From Actinoallomurus iriomotensis (GTDB lineage: Bacteria; Actinomycetota; Actinomycetes; Streptosporangiales; Streptosporangiaceae): DNA of 64,000 nt. The stretch covers positions 434,001 to 498,000 of the forward strand of contig NZ_BSTJ01000009.1 in NCBI RefSeq assembly GCF_030269445.1, written 5' to 3'. Below the pieces are notes generated by a model. The model saw only the letters and a list, made by a program, of their open reading frames with translations. It made no database searches and was not told the DNA's origin. The position numbers and the translations under genes were made by a program. How positions within the stretch are numbered: position 1 is the stretch's first letter; every line of letters begins with the position of its first letter. Positions 37,523 to 46,421 of the stretch are shown here, piece by piece.

Positions 37523-38371
37523 ATGCGCATCGCCAGAGTAGGCGGCCCCGGCCGGGAGGTCCCGGTCCTGCTGGACGGGGACCGCATCCTGGACCTGCGC
37601 GGGGTGACGGCCGATGTGACCCCCGAGTTCCTGGAACACGTCCTGCCCACTGTCACCCGGTCCGACCTGCCAGAGCTCCAGGGAGCCGGCGAACTCCGCT
37701 TCGGTCCACCGATCACCCGGCCGACCGCGGTCATCTGCGTCGGCATGAATTACGCGAAGCATGCCGCGGAGTCCGGCGCCGAACCGCCCACCGAACCGGT
37801 GGTGTTCCTGAAGCACCCGAACACCGTCGTCGGCCCCGACGATCCCGTACCCATCCCGCGCGGGAGCACGATGACCGACTGGGAGGTCGAGCTCGGGGTG
37901 GTGATCGGCCGGCGCGCCCTCTATCTGGACTCCCCCGCCGACTCACCGCGCCACATCGCGGGTTACGTGCTGGCCAACGACGTGTCCGAGCGCGAACTCC
38001 AGTTGCGGACCTCCGGCGGGCAGTGGTCCAAGGGCAAGTGCGCACCCTCCTTCACCCCGCTCGGGCCGTGGCTCGTCACGCCTGACGAGCTCGACCCGGG
38101 CGCGGTGCGGCTGCGCAGCCACGTGAACGGCGGCGCGCGGCAGGACTCTCGCACGTCGGACCTGATCTTCTCCGTCGCCGATGTCGTCCACCGGCTGAGC
38201 CAGTTCATGGCCCTCGAGGCGGGTGACCTGATCCTCACCGGTACGCCCGAGGGCGTCGCCCTGTCAGGACGCTTTCCCTACCTGCGCCCCGGGGACGTCG
38301 TCGAGTTGGAGGGCGAAGGTCTCGGCGCGCAGCGCCAGGAGATGGTGTCGGCCGAAGGGACGACCGTATGA
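37523..38371 (+). CDS. Fumarylacetoacetate hydrolase family protein
   Basis: 282 residues. The FAH domain occupies the C-terminal ~210 residues, with CVGMNYAKHAAE, the metal ligands in WEVELGVVIG and GYVLANDVSER, and the late LILTGTPEGVAL. Members hydrolyse C-C bonds in 3-oxo or 2,4-dioxo acids. In this operon a role like 2,4-dioxo-3-deoxy-sugar-acid hydrolase fits. The stop overlaps the SDR gene start by 4 bases (ATGA). Confidence 0.92.
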   Translation: MRIARVGGPGREVPVLLDGDRILDLRGVTADVTPEFLEHVLPTVTRSDLPELQGAGELRFGPPITRPTAVICVGMNYAKHAAESGAEPPTEPVVFLKHPNTVVGPDDPVPIPRGSTMTDWEVELGVVIGRRALYLDSPADSPRHIAGYVLANDVSERELQLRTSGGQWSKGKCAPSFTPLGPWLVTPDELDPGAVRLRSHVNGGARQDSRTSDLIFSVADVVHRLSQFMALEAGDLILTGTPEGVALSGRFPYLRPGDVVELEGEGLGAQRQEMVSAEGTTV

Positions 38372-39150
38372 GCACCGGAGCGGGCGAACCTCGGGCGGAG
38401 TTCGACGGGTTGGTCGCGGCCGTGACCGGCGGAGCCTCCGGCATCGGCCTCGCCACGGCTCACGAGCTGAGCGCGCGCGGAGCCCGCGTGGCGGTGCTCG
38501 ACCTGGCCGAGACGCACGGGCCCTTCCTCGGGATCCGGTGCGACGTGACCGACGATGACTCGGTTCGTACGGCGGTCGCGGCCGTGGTCGACCGGCTCGG
38601 CGCTCTGGACGTCCTGGTCAACAACGCCGGCATCGGAGCACAGGGCACGGTCGAGGACAACGGATCGGCCGAGTGGCACCGCGTGCTCGACGTCAACGTC
38701 GTCGGGCCGGCCCGAGTCTCGGCGGCTGCTCTGCCCGCCTTGCGCCGGGCCGCCACGACGGGCTCCGGCCATGCCGCCATCGTCAACATGTGCTCGATCG
38801 CCGCCACCGCCGGGCTACCCCAGCGCGCCCTGTACTCGGCGAGCAAGGGGGCCGTCCTCGCGCTGACACGGGCGATGGCGGCCGACCACATCCGCGAAGG
38901 AATCCGGGTCACCTGCGTGAACCCGGGCACGGTCGACACGCCGTGGGTCGGTCGCCTGCTCGCGACCGCCGAGGACCCGGACGTCGAGCGGGCGGCCCTC
39001 GCATCGCGCCAGCCGACGGGACGGCTGGTCAGCGCCGCCGAGGTCGCCCACGCGGTCGCCTATCTGGCGAGTCCGAGATCCGGCGCGACCACCGGCACCG
39101 ATCTCGCCGTCGACGGCGGGATGCACGGGCTGCGCCCGCGGCCCGCCTGA
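38368..39150 (+). CDS. Short-chain dehydrogenase/reductase
   Basis: 260 residues. The classical SDR pattern is present: TGGASGIG cofactor loop, NNAG, the catalytic Ser in MCSIAAT, YSASK active-site Tyr and Lys, and VNPGTVDTP. The Asp in VLDLAE suggests NAD preference. In non-phosphorylative L-fucose or L-rhamnose pathways an SDR oxidises the 2-keto-3-deoxy acid before FAH-type cleavage, which suits this context. It is last in the operon. Confidence 0.93.
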   Translation: MSTGAGEPRAEFDGLVAAVTGGASGIGLATAHELSARGARVAVLDLAETHGPFLGIRCDVTDDDSVRTAVAAVVDRLGALDVLVNNAGIGAQGTVEDNGSAEWHRVLDVNVVGPARVSAAALPALRRAATTGSGHAAIVNMCSIAATAGLPQRALYSASKGAVLALTRAMAADHIREGIRVTCVNPGTVDTPWVGRLLATAEDPDVERAALASRQPTGRLVSAAEVAHAVAYLASPRSGATTGTDLAVDGGMHGLRPRPA

Positions 39151-39190
39151 TGCGCGGGCATGTGTCAGGTACCCGTCCGTTCCCTGCTTC

Positions 39191-39874
39191 TCAGCGGTCC
39201 GCGCCTCGGCGCTGAGCCGCCGGGCGGTGTCGCACCCGGCTGGACCTCAGGTGCTCGGCCATCGCCTCGGCGGCCTTCTCCGGGTTGCGGCGCGTCACGG
39301 CGTGCAGGATCCGCTCGTGCTCGGCGATGGTCGTGTCAGCGGCGCCCGGCGCGCTGTTGAGCCGGAACATGTGCAGGTGCGCATGCAGCCGGCTCACCGC
39401 CTCGGCCATCAGCGGCCGGCCCGCCGCCTCGGCGAGCGCGTCGTGAAACTCCTGGTCGAGCACTGCGAAGCGCTGGTAGACGGTGTACTGCTGCCCGGTG
39501 TCGGGGTGCTCGCGCATCTCGTCGACGATCGCCTGGAGCCGCCGCAGATCCTCGTCGCGTGCGTGCTCGGCCGCGAGAGCGGCGGCTCGTGGCTCCAACA
39601 GCAGGCGCATCTCGAACAGGTCGGTGAAGGCGTCGGAGTCGAGCAGATCGGTGGCGCGGTAGCCGGCGTTCGGGCGCTTGACGACCAGACCGTCGGACTC
39701 GAGCCGGGCGAGCGCCTCGCGGACCGGGGTCGGTGAGACCTCGAGATCACGAGCGAGCCCGTCGATGCTGACCCGGGCCCCGGGCGCGATCTCGTGGTCC
39801 ATGACCATCGCCTTGACGGCCTCGTAGACGCGATCGGCCAGCACCTCGTGCCGCTGCCCGTCCACCACAACCAC
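39191..39874 (-). CDS. GntR-family (FadR/FCD type) regulator
   Basis: 227 residues. The N-terminal winged helix (ARVSIDGLARDLEVSPTPVREALARLESDGLVVKRPNAGYRAT) is followed by an all-helical FCD ligand domain (~80-215) with the metal-binding pattern D..H...H (DQEFHDALAEAAG, HLHMFRL). FCD regulators respond to sugar acids and similar carboxylates, so it is the likely local regulator of the 34056-39150 operon, with which it is convergent. GTG start at 39874; the ribosome site is weak. Confidence 0.92.
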   Translation of the reverse strand: MVVVDGQRHEVLADRVYEAVKAMVMDHEIAPGARVSIDGLARDLEVSPTPVREALARLESDGLVVKRPNAGYRATDLLDSDAFTDLFEMRLLLEPRAAALAAEHARDEDLRRLQAIVDEMREHPDTGQQYTVYQRFAVLDQEFHDALAEAAGRPLMAEAVSRLHAHLHMFRLNSAPGAADTTIAEHERILHAVTRRNPEKAAEAMAEHLRSSRVRHRPAAQRRGADR

Positions 39875-39905
39875 AGATTGTAGAGGCCCCGCCCGGCCTC
39901 CCCGG

Positions 39906-40316
39906 TCACGGCCTCGTGCCGTCGGCAGGCCCGACGCCGGCGCGCTGGCGCTGGCCGGGCACCGGGGTCTCGGTGGCGCGGAAGAACGGCACGCGGTGTT
40001 CCAGGCAGTGATCGCGGTCGGCCTTGGTCGGGTAGCGCGACCGGTCGCTGCAGGGCGCGACGCGGCTGAAGAACCAGACGCCCGCGGCGATCGCGATCAG
40101 CAGGGCCAGCGACGACAGCACCAGCCCGGTCACCGCCATTCCGCGGCCGTTGTCGCGTACCACGGCGATGATCCCGACGATGATGCCCGCGACGGCCACG
40201 ACCACCCCGAAACCGCACAGCACCAACGTGACGAGCGCGGCGATCCCGAGGACGAGCGCCGCGGCGCCGATACCCCGGTGTTGCCGGGGCGGGTATCCCA
40301 CCGGTCGATAGGCCAT
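39906..40316 (-). CDS. Small DUF4190-like membrane protein
   Basis: 136 residues. Two hydrophobic hairpins (GIGAAALVLGIAALVTLVLCGFGVVVAVAGIIVGIIAVV and MAVTGLVLSSLALLIAIAAGVWFF) with the intervening RDNGRGMAVTGLVL motif match DUF4190 proteins of unknown function. A short Cys-containing tail follows. ATG 40316 has GGAGGGAG upstream. It is divergent from purF and shares its control region. Confidence 0.85.
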   Translation of the reverse strand: MAYRPVGYPPRQHRGIGAAALVLGIAALVTLVLCGFGVVVAVAGIIVGIIAVVRDNGRGMAVTGLVLSSLALLIAIAAGVWFFSRVAPCSDRSRYPTKADRDHCLEHRVPFFRATETPVPGQRQRAGVGPADGTRP

Positions 40317-40422
40317 GGACAGCTCCCTCCGGCTCTCCATGGTGGAGGATCCGGAGCCCGCGGGGGCTGCGGCGCGCCGGGCCGTGAACAGGGAGACCAG
40401 GTCACCACCTACACTGGTCAGC

Positions 40423-41859
40423 GTGTCGAACGGAGACGGACGACTGACCCACGACCTCGACCCCCTCGATCACAGCCCTCAGGACGCATGCGGTGTCTTC
40501 GGCGTCTGGGCGCCCGGAGAGGAGGTCAGCAAACTTACCTACTTCGGGCTCTACGCCCTCCAGCACCGTGGCCAGGAGTCGGCCGGGATCGCCGTGAGCG
40601 ACGGTGCGCGCATCGTCGTGTTCAAGGACATGGGCCTGGTCGCGCAGGTCTTCGAGGAGCCGGTCCTCAACACGCTGCGCGGCCACATCGCGGTCGGCCA
40701 CTGCCGCTACTCCACGACCGGATCCAGCGTCTGGGAGAACGCCCAGCCGACGTTCCGGTCCACCGACGACGGCAGCCTGGCCCTCGGCCACAACGGCAAC
40801 CTCATCAACACCCCTGAGCTCGCCTCCCGCCTGCGTGACGGCGAGCTCGGCGCCACCACCGACACCGAGGTGCTCACCGCCCTCCTCGGCAGCGGTTCGG
40901 GCGGCGTCGAACGCGCCGCGCTCGACGTCCTGCCGCTCGTACGCGGCGCGTACTCCCTGGTCTTCATGGACGAGCGCACGCTGTACGCCGCGCGCGATCC
41001 GCAGGGCATCCGCCCGCTGGTGCTCGGCCGGCTGGAGCACGGATGGGTGGTCGCCTCCGAGACCGCCGCGCTCGACATCGTCGGCGCCACGATGGTCCGC
41101 GAGGTCGAGCCCGGCGAGCTGCTGACGATCGACGAGGCCGGGGTGCGCTCCACCCGGTTCGCCGAGGCCCAGCCCAAGGGCTGCCTGTTCGAGTACGTCT
41201 ACGTCGCCCGGCCCGACACCTCGATCGCCGGTCGCAGCGTGCAGGCCACCCGGGTCGACGTCGGCCGCCGCCTGGCCCGCGAGCACCCGGTCGAGGCCGA
41301 CCTGGTCATCCCGACGCCCGAGTCCGGCACGCCCGCCGCGATCGGGTACGCCGAGGAGTCCGGCATCCCGTACGGCCAGGGCTTCGTGAAGAACTCCTAC
41401 GTCGGGCGCACGTTCATCCAGCCGTCGCAGACGATCCGCCAGCTCGGCATCCGCCTCAAGCTCAACCCGCTGCGCGAGGCGATCGCGGGCAAGCGGCTGA
41501 TCGTCGTGGACGACTCGATCGTGCGCGGCAACACCCAGCGGGCCATCGTCCGGATGCTCCGTGAGGCCGGTGCCAAGGAGGTGCACGTCCGCATCTCCAG
41601 CCCGCCGGTGTCCTGGCCGTGCTTCTACGGCATCGACTTCGCCACGCGCGCCGAGCTGATCGCGGGCAACCTCTCCGTCGAGGAGATCCGCGCCTCCCTC
41701 GGCGCCGACACCCTCGGCTACATCTCCCTCGACGAGCTGATCGCCGCGACCCGGCAGCCGCGCGACCGCCTCTGCCGGGCCTGCTTCGACGGCATCTACC
41801 CGATCGACGTCGCCGAAGACGCCCGTGGCAAGCACCTGCTCGAAGAGGCCCGCAAGTGA
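40423..41859 (+). CDS. purF: Amidophosphoribosyltransferase
   Basis: 478 residues. First committed enzyme of purine biosynthesis, forming phosphoribosylamine from PRPP and glutamine. An N-terminal class II glutaminase domain has the catalytic Cys in QDACGVFGVW, exposed after removal of a short propeptide. The C-terminal phosphoribosyltransferase domain has the PRPP loop IVVDDSIVRGNT. GTG 40423 is chosen from family length; no ribosome site precedes it, but TACACT ends 7 bases upstream, suggesting a leaderless message. The stop overlaps purM by 4 bases (GTGA). Confidence 0.97.
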   Translation: MSNGDGRLTHDLDPLDHSPQDACGVFGVWAPGEEVSKLTYFGLYALQHRGQESAGIAVSDGARIVVFKDMGLVAQVFEEPVLNTLRGHIAVGHCRYSTTGSSVWENAQPTFRSTDDGSLALGHNGNLINTPELASRLRDGELGATTDTEVLTALLGSGSGGVERAALDVLPLVRGAYSLVFMDERTLYAARDPQGIRPLVLGRLEHGWVVASETAALDIVGATMVREVEPGELLTIDEAGVRSTRFAEAQPKGCLFEYVYVARPDTSIAGRSVQATRVDVGRRLAREHPVEADLVIPTPESGTPAAIGYAEESGIPYGQGFVKNSYVGRTFIQPSQTIRQLGIRLKLNPLREAIAGKRLIVVDDSIVRGNTQRAIVRMLREAGAKEVHVRISSPPVSWPCFYGIDFATRAELIAGNLSVEEIRASLGADTLGYISLDELIAATRQPRDRLCRACFDGIYPIDVAEDARGKHLLEEARK

Positions 41860-42887
41860 GTGAAACGTCTTACGAAGCGGCGGGCGTCGACATCGCCGCC
41901 GGTGACCGCGCCGTCGATCTGATGAAGGCGCACCTGGCGAAGGCGCGCCGGGCCGAGGTGGTGCACGACGCCAGCGGCTTCGCGGGCCTGTTCGACGCCT
42001 CCGCGCTGAAGAAGTACGACCGGCCGCTGCTCGCCACCTCCACCGACGGCGTCGGCACCAAGGTCGACCTGGCCCGGCGCCTCGGCGTGTACGACACGAT
42101 CGGGCACGATCTGGTCGGCATGGTCGTGGACGATCTCGTCGTCTGCGGCGCCGAGCCGCTGTTCATGACCGACTACATCGCCTGCGGCAAGGTGGTGCCC
42201 GAGCGGATCGCCGCGATCGTCGCGGGCGTCGCGGAGGGCTGCGCCCTGGCCGGCTGCGCGCTGGTCGGCGGCGAGACCGCCGAGCACCCCGGCCTGCTCG
42301 AACCCGACGAGTTCGACCTCGCGGGGGCGGGCACCGGGGTCGTGGAGGCCGGCCGCGTGCTCGGCCCCGAGCGCGTCGTCCCCGGTGACGTCGTCCTGGG
42401 CCTCGCCTCCTCGGGCATCCACTCCAACGGCTACTCCCTCGTGCGCCACATCCTGCGCACGACGGATCTCACGCTGGAGACGGTCCTGCCCGAGCTGGGC
42501 CGGAGCCTGGGCGAGGAGCTCCTCACCCCGACCCGGATCTACGCCAAGGACTGCCTGGCGCTCGCCGAGGCCGCCGAGGTGCACGCGTACGCCCACATCA
42601 CCGGCGGTGGCCTCGCGGCGAACCTCGCCCGCTCGCTGCCGTCCACCTGCGACGCCGTCCTCGAACGATCCTCGTGGACCCCGCCGCCGATCTTCGCGGC
42701 GCTGGAGTCGTACGGGCGGGTGCCGCGCGAGGAGATGGACAAGACCTTCAACCAGGGGGTCGGCATGGCGGCGGTCGTCGCCGCTCCGGCCGCCGACGCG
42801 GCGCTGCGGCTGCTGGCCGAACACGGGCTGCCGGCCTGGGTCCTCGGTGAGGTCGTGCCCGGATCCGGCACGGTAAGCATCGCCTGA
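41856..42887 (+). CDS. purM: Phosphoribosylformylglycinamidine cyclo-ligase (AIR synthase)
   Basis: 343 residues. AIR synthase of purine biosynthesis. Typical segments are YEAAGVDIAAGDRAVDLMK, LLATSTDGVGTKVDLA (nucleotide site), GETAEHPGLL and HITGGGLAANLARSLP. GTG 41856 overlaps the purF stop, so purF and purM are translated together. The product of the PurSQL complex encoded at 5557-9445 is the substrate of this enzyme. Confidence 0.98.
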   Translation: MSETSYEAAGVDIAAGDRAVDLMKAHLAKARRAEVVHDASGFAGLFDASALKKYDRPLLATSTDGVGTKVDLARRLGVYDTIGHDLVGMVVDDLVVCGAEPLFMTDYIACGKVVPERIAAIVAGVAEGCALAGCALVGGETAEHPGLLEPDEFDLAGAGTGVVEAGRVLGPERVVPGDVVLGLASSGIHSNGYSLVRHILRTTDLTLETVLPELGRSLGEELLTPTRIYAKDCLALAEAAEVHAYAHITGGGLAANLARSLPSTCDAVLERSSWTPPPIFAALESYGRVPREEMDKTFNQGVGMAAVVAAPAADAALRLLAEHGLPAWVLGEVVPGSGTVSIA

Positions 42888-42927
42888 CCTGGGAACTCCC
42901 GCCCCGTCGGCGGCGTCGTACACGGTT

Positions 42928-43602
42928 GTGGGGCGGATCGCGCGTGGCGTGTGGCGGTGCAGGGCGCCGCTGGCGGTGCTGTGCGCGCTCGGCGTCTACG
43001 CCTTACTGCTGCCGCTCGGCTGGATGTACGTCGCCTCGGCGCGCTACCGGCTGGGCGCCGCCCAGGCGCCGCCCACGGCCGTCGGCATCGTCTTCGGCGC
43101 CGGTGCCCCGCAGGGCCGTCCCTCGCCGATGCTGGCCGGGCGCCTCGAACTCGCCGCCGCGCTCTACCACGGCGGCAAGGTGCAGGTGCTGCTCGTCACC
43201 GGCGACAACAGCCGTTCGCACTACAACGAGCCGCTGGTGATGCGCGACTACCTGATCGACCGGGGCGTGCCGCGCGGCCGCATCGTGCTCGACTACGCCG
43301 GTTTCGACACCTGGGACTCCTGCGTGCGGGCCAGGAAGATCTTCGGCGTCGACCGGGCGATCCTGATCACGCAGCGGTTCCACCTGCCGCGCGCCCTCAC
43401 GCTGTGCCGGTCGGTCGGCATCGACGCGATCGGGGTCGGCGACGACAGCCGCCCGTACGCCCCGGTCGCCACCGTGATCTCTTATCTGCGCGAGCTGCCC
43501 GCCGGGCTCAAGGCCGCGCTGTTCCTGGCGATCCGGCCGGACCCGCACTTCCTCGGCCCGAAGGAGCCCGGCGTCGAACAGGCCCTGCACACGCCACGGT
43601 AG
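42928..43602 (+). CDS. DUF218/SanA-type membrane protein
   Basis: 224 residues. One N-terminal membrane segment (~12-35) and a DUF218 (YdcF/SanA) domain with VGIVFGAG, LVTGDN, DYAGFDTWDSCVRARKIFG and ILITQRFHLPRALTLC. SanA-type proteins affect envelope permeability and vancomycin sensitivity; the molecular reaction is not defined. It starts with GTG 40 bases after purM and is the first gene of the insert between purM and the DUF3073 gene. Confidence 0.88.
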   Translation: MGRIARGVWRCRAPLAVLCALGVYALLLPLGWMYVASARYRLGAAQAPPTAVGIVFGAGAPQGRPSPMLAGRLELAAALYHGGKVQVLLVTGDNSRSHYNEPLVMRDYLIDRGVPRGRIVLDYAGFDTWDSCVRARKIFGVDRAILITQRFHLPRALTLCRSVGIDAIGVGDDSRPYAPVATVISYLRELPAGLKAALFLAIRPDPHFLGPKEPGVEQALHTPR

Positions 43603-43634
43603 GCGGCCGCCCGGGCCCGTGCCCGGGCGGCCGC
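43603..43634. terminator. Bidirectional terminator between DUF218 and SulP genes
   Basis: A perfect 14-base GC-only stem (GCGGCCGCCCGGGC and complement) with the 4-base loop CCGT fills the gap between two convergent genes. Confidence 0.8.
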
Positions 43635-43638
43635 GTCG

Positions 43639-45105
43639 TCACACGGGCTCGGAGACCCGTACGGGCGTGTCGTCCCGGCGGCGGTGCTGGGCGGCCCAGG
43701 AGAGCAGGGCCGTACGGCACGCGTGGTCCAGGTGGCGCAGCCCGGAAAGATCCAGTTCGACCGGACGGCCGTGCGGAATCGCCTCCAGGGTGTCCAGCAC
43801 CCGCGGCAGGCGCAGGAACGTCGCGTTGCCGGTGAGCCTGATCTCGATCGGTCCCTCGTCGTGTTCGCGCACGTCGACGTGGATGTCGGAGACGTCCCAC
43901 GCGGTCTTCGACACCGCGAGCAGGATGCCGATCAGCACGCCCTCGAACAGGTTCGTGCACACGATCGCCAGCGTCGTGCCGATCAGCACGATCGCCTCGC
44001 CGCGCTCGGTACGCCAGAGCCGGCCGACCTCGCGCGGTGACAGGAGCTTCCAGCCGGCGTGCACGAGGACCGCTGCCAGCGCGGTGACCGGGATGACGCC
44101 GAGCGCCGCCGGGGCCGCCACGGTGAAGAGCAGCAGCCACCCGCCGTGCAGCACGCGGGACAGCTTCGTCCGGGCCCCCGCCTGGACGTTGGTCGCGCTG
44201 CGGACGATCACCGCGGTCATCGGCAGCGCGCCGAGCATCCCGCAGACCGTGTTCCCGGCGCCCTGCGCCATCAGCTCCTGGTCGTACCGGGTTCGCGGGC
44301 CGTCGTGCATCCGGTCGACCGCGGCGGCGCTGAACAGGCTCTCCGCCGAGGCGATCAACGTGAACGCGATGATCGTGCCGAGTACGCCGACGTCGGCGAG
44401 CCGGCCGAGCTGATCCAGCGCGGGCGGCCGGATCGACTCCAGCAGGCCGTGTACCTGGATGCGTTTCACGGGCAGGTCGAGCAGCGCGGTGGCCAGCGTC
44501 GCGAGCGCGACCGCGGCGAGCGCCGCCGGGACCGTCCGCAGCCACGCCGGGACGAACCGCCAGCAGACCAGCACCAGGAGCGTGCCCACCCCGACGCCGC
44601 CGGCCGCGAGGGCCGACGTGTCGCGCGCCGAGTCGGCGACCAGCGCGGGCAGCGCCGTGATGTTGGCCAGCGCGGCGCCGGGCGACCGGCCGTCGAACAG
44701 CGTGTGCGCCTGCCCGAACACGAGCGCGAGGCCGATGCCGGCGAGCATGCCCTGGACCACCGAGACGGAGATCGCGCGGAACCAGCGCCCCAGCCTGAGC
44801 GCGCCCATGGCCAGCTGGAGCAGGCCGGTGGCGAGCACGATCAACCCGAGTACCGGTAGCCCGTGCTCCCTTACGGCCTCGTACACGAGCACGGTCAGGC
44901 CGGCCGCCGGGCCGCTGACCTGCAGGCTGCTGCCGGGAAGCGCGCCGGCCACGAGGCCGCCGACGATGCCGGTGACCAGGCCGAGCTCCGGCGGGACGCC
45001 GGACGCCACGGCCACGCCGATGCACAGCGGCAGGGCGACCAGGAAGACGACCACGGAAGCGAGGACGTCGCGGGCCGGAATGTCACGTGCAGGGAAGAGT
45101 TCCAT
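43639..45105 (-). CDS. SulP-family anion transporter with STAS domain
   Basis: 488 residues. About ten to twelve membrane segments (residues ~15-390), including the SulP motif region ALPLCIGVAVASGVPPELGLVTGIVGG, and a C-terminal STAS-like domain (~395-480, IEIRLTGNATFLRLPRVLDTLEAIPHGRPVELDLSG). SulP proteins move sulfate or bicarbonate. The upstream gene encodes a beta-carbonic anhydrase in the same direction, favouring bicarbonate. The 163-base spacer leaves room for a separate promoter. Confidence 0.92.
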   Translation of the reverse strand: MELFPARDIPARDVLASVVVFLVALPLCIGVAVASGVPPELGLVTGIVGGLVAGALPGSSLQVSGPAAGLTVLVYEAVREHGLPVLGLIVLATGLLQLAMGALRLGRWFRAISVSVVQGMLAGIGLALVFGQAHTLFDGRSPGAALANITALPALVADSARDTSALAAGGVGVGTLLVLVCWRFVPAWLRTVPAALAAVALATLATALLDLPVKRIQVHGLLESIRPPALDQLGRLADVGVLGTIIAFTLIASAESLFSAAAVDRMHDGPRTRYDQELMAQGAGNTVCGMLGALPMTAVIVRSATNVQAGARTKLSRVLHGGWLLLFTVAAPAALGVIPVTALAAVLVHAGWKLLSPREVGRLWRTERGEAIVLIGTTLAIVCTNLFEGVLIGILLAVSKTAWDVSDIHVDVREHDEGPIEIRLTGNATFLRLPRVLDTLEAIPHGRPVELDLSGLRHLDHACRTALLSWAAQHRRRDDTPVRVSEPV

Positions 45106-45268
45106 CTTTCACCCTGGGTGTCGAGGATGGGACTGACAGTGGCGGGAGGTGGCCAGGCGGGGGTACGGCGGAGTGTGAGTGCGCAGCCTGACATGGCCAC
45201 GGCGCCCTACCGTGGCCTGCCGTTGGTGAGAGCGGCCTGGTTACCGCGAGCCGGTTACCGTGGTTCGG

Positions 45269-45862
45269 TTACAGCGGCCGGAAGGTTCCGTCCTGCGGGT
45301 CCAGCACGCTGACCGTGCCGGTGTCCACGGCGTAGAACCATCCGTGCAGCTTCAGGCCGCCGTGCTCCAGCCGCTTGGCGACGGCCGGGTGACGCCGCAG
45401 GCGGTCGAGCTGGACCTGGACGTGCCGCTGCACCGCCGAGGTGAGCGCGTTGCCGTCGAGGAAGTCCGACGCCTTGCGCGTCTCGTCGTGCGGCTCGGTG
45501 TCGGCGAGCCACCGGTGGACGGCGGGCAGCGCGCTCGGCGCTCCCGGGTAGAGGATCGCGTTCACGGCCCCGCAGTGGGAGTGGCCGCAGACGATGATGT
45601 TCTCCACCCCGAGCACCTCGAGGGCGAACTCGATCGTCGCCGTCTCGCCGGACCCGCGCCCCTCCTCGTACTCGGGCACGATGTTGCCCGCCGTACGCAG
45701 TTCGAAGAGGTCTCCGGGCGACCCGCCGGTGATCAGCGCGGGCACGACCCGTGAGTCGGAGCACGTGATGAACAGAGCGTGCGGGTGCTGACCGTCCGCG
45801 AGAGGGCGGAGGTCCTGGGCGCGCTCGGCGAACGTGCGGGCATTGTCGATCAGCGACTGCAT
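45269..45862 (-). CDS. Beta-class carbonic anhydrase
   Basis: 197 residues. Zinc ligands are visible: Cys and Asp/Arg dyad in FITCSDSRV, then His and Cys in VCGHSHCGAV. It interconverts CO2 and bicarbonate in the cytoplasm. ATG 45862 has AAGGG upstream; a slightly longer frame is less likely. It is the upstream neighbour of the SulP transporter gene. Short GGTTACCG direct repeats (45239 and 45253) lie just past the stop. Confidence 0.95.
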   Translation of the reverse strand: MQSLIDNARTFAERAQDLRPLADGQHPHALFITCSDSRVVPALITGGSPGDLFELRTAGNIVPEYEEGRGSGETATIEFALEVLGVENIIVCGHSHCGAVNAILYPGAPSALPAVHRWLADTEPHDETRKASDFLDGNALTSAVQRHVQVQLDRLRRHPAVAKRLEHGGLKLHGWFYAVDTGTVSVLDPQDGTFRPL

Positions 45863-46016
45863 GGCGCAGCCCTTTCTGTGCATCCGTAGGGTCTGGTACG
45901 AAAAGACGCGTCATCGCGCCGCTCGTGGACGGACGTAGCCGGTCGATAAGCGGACAAATCCGCCTTATTTTACGTTGGCCGAGATGACGGTCAACGACCG
46001 GCCTGCCTACGGGTGC

Positions 46017-46382
46017 TCAGCAGCGGAAGATCTGGAGGGCCTCGGGCGTACGGGCGCCGAGGCGTGGCGGTGGGCCGCCCTCCATGACCGCGGGCGGCAC
46101 GGCGTCGGGCATCGCGAGGGTCGCGGCCCTCACCGGCACCGGCGCGGCGGTCTGCGCGGACGGCGGAAGCGCGAGCAGCCGGGGCCGCCCGGGCGTGCCG
46201 TGATCGGCGACCTGGTGACCGAGGTCGAGATCGTCGCGCACCTGAGGGCCGCGCTTTTCGGCGAGCTCGGCGGAAATCTTGCCCTGTGCGACGGTCGGCG
46301 TCGCGTCGATCGCCTCGGGACCCCCGGTGAAGGCGAGCGCGACCAGCAGTATCGCCGCGACCCAGCCCAGCCGTGCCCTCAC
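46017..46382 (-). CDS. Small secreted protein, unknown, behind a predicted iron box
   Basis: 121 residues from GTG 46382, with GGGGGAG upstream. A signal peptide or anchor (LGWVAAILLVALAFTGG) is followed by a ~90-residue mature part that is Pro-rich with no recognised domain. An HxxxxH pair (GHQVADHG) and a C-terminal Cys are present. A 15-of-19 match to the actinobacterial DtxR/IdeR/DmdR box lies 40 bases upstream, so expression is probably iron-repressed. A role in iron or haem handling is suggested only by that site. Confidence 0.7.
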   Translation of the reverse strand: MRARLGWVAAILLVALAFTGGPEAIDATPTVAQGKISAELAEKRGPQVRDDLDLGHQVADHGTPGRPRLLALPPSAQTAAPVPVRAATLAMPDAVPPAVMEGGPPPRLGARTPEALQIFRC

Positions 46383-46421
46383 CGCGCGCTCCCCCTGACT
46401 CGCGTCCTTACCGAGTTCGAC

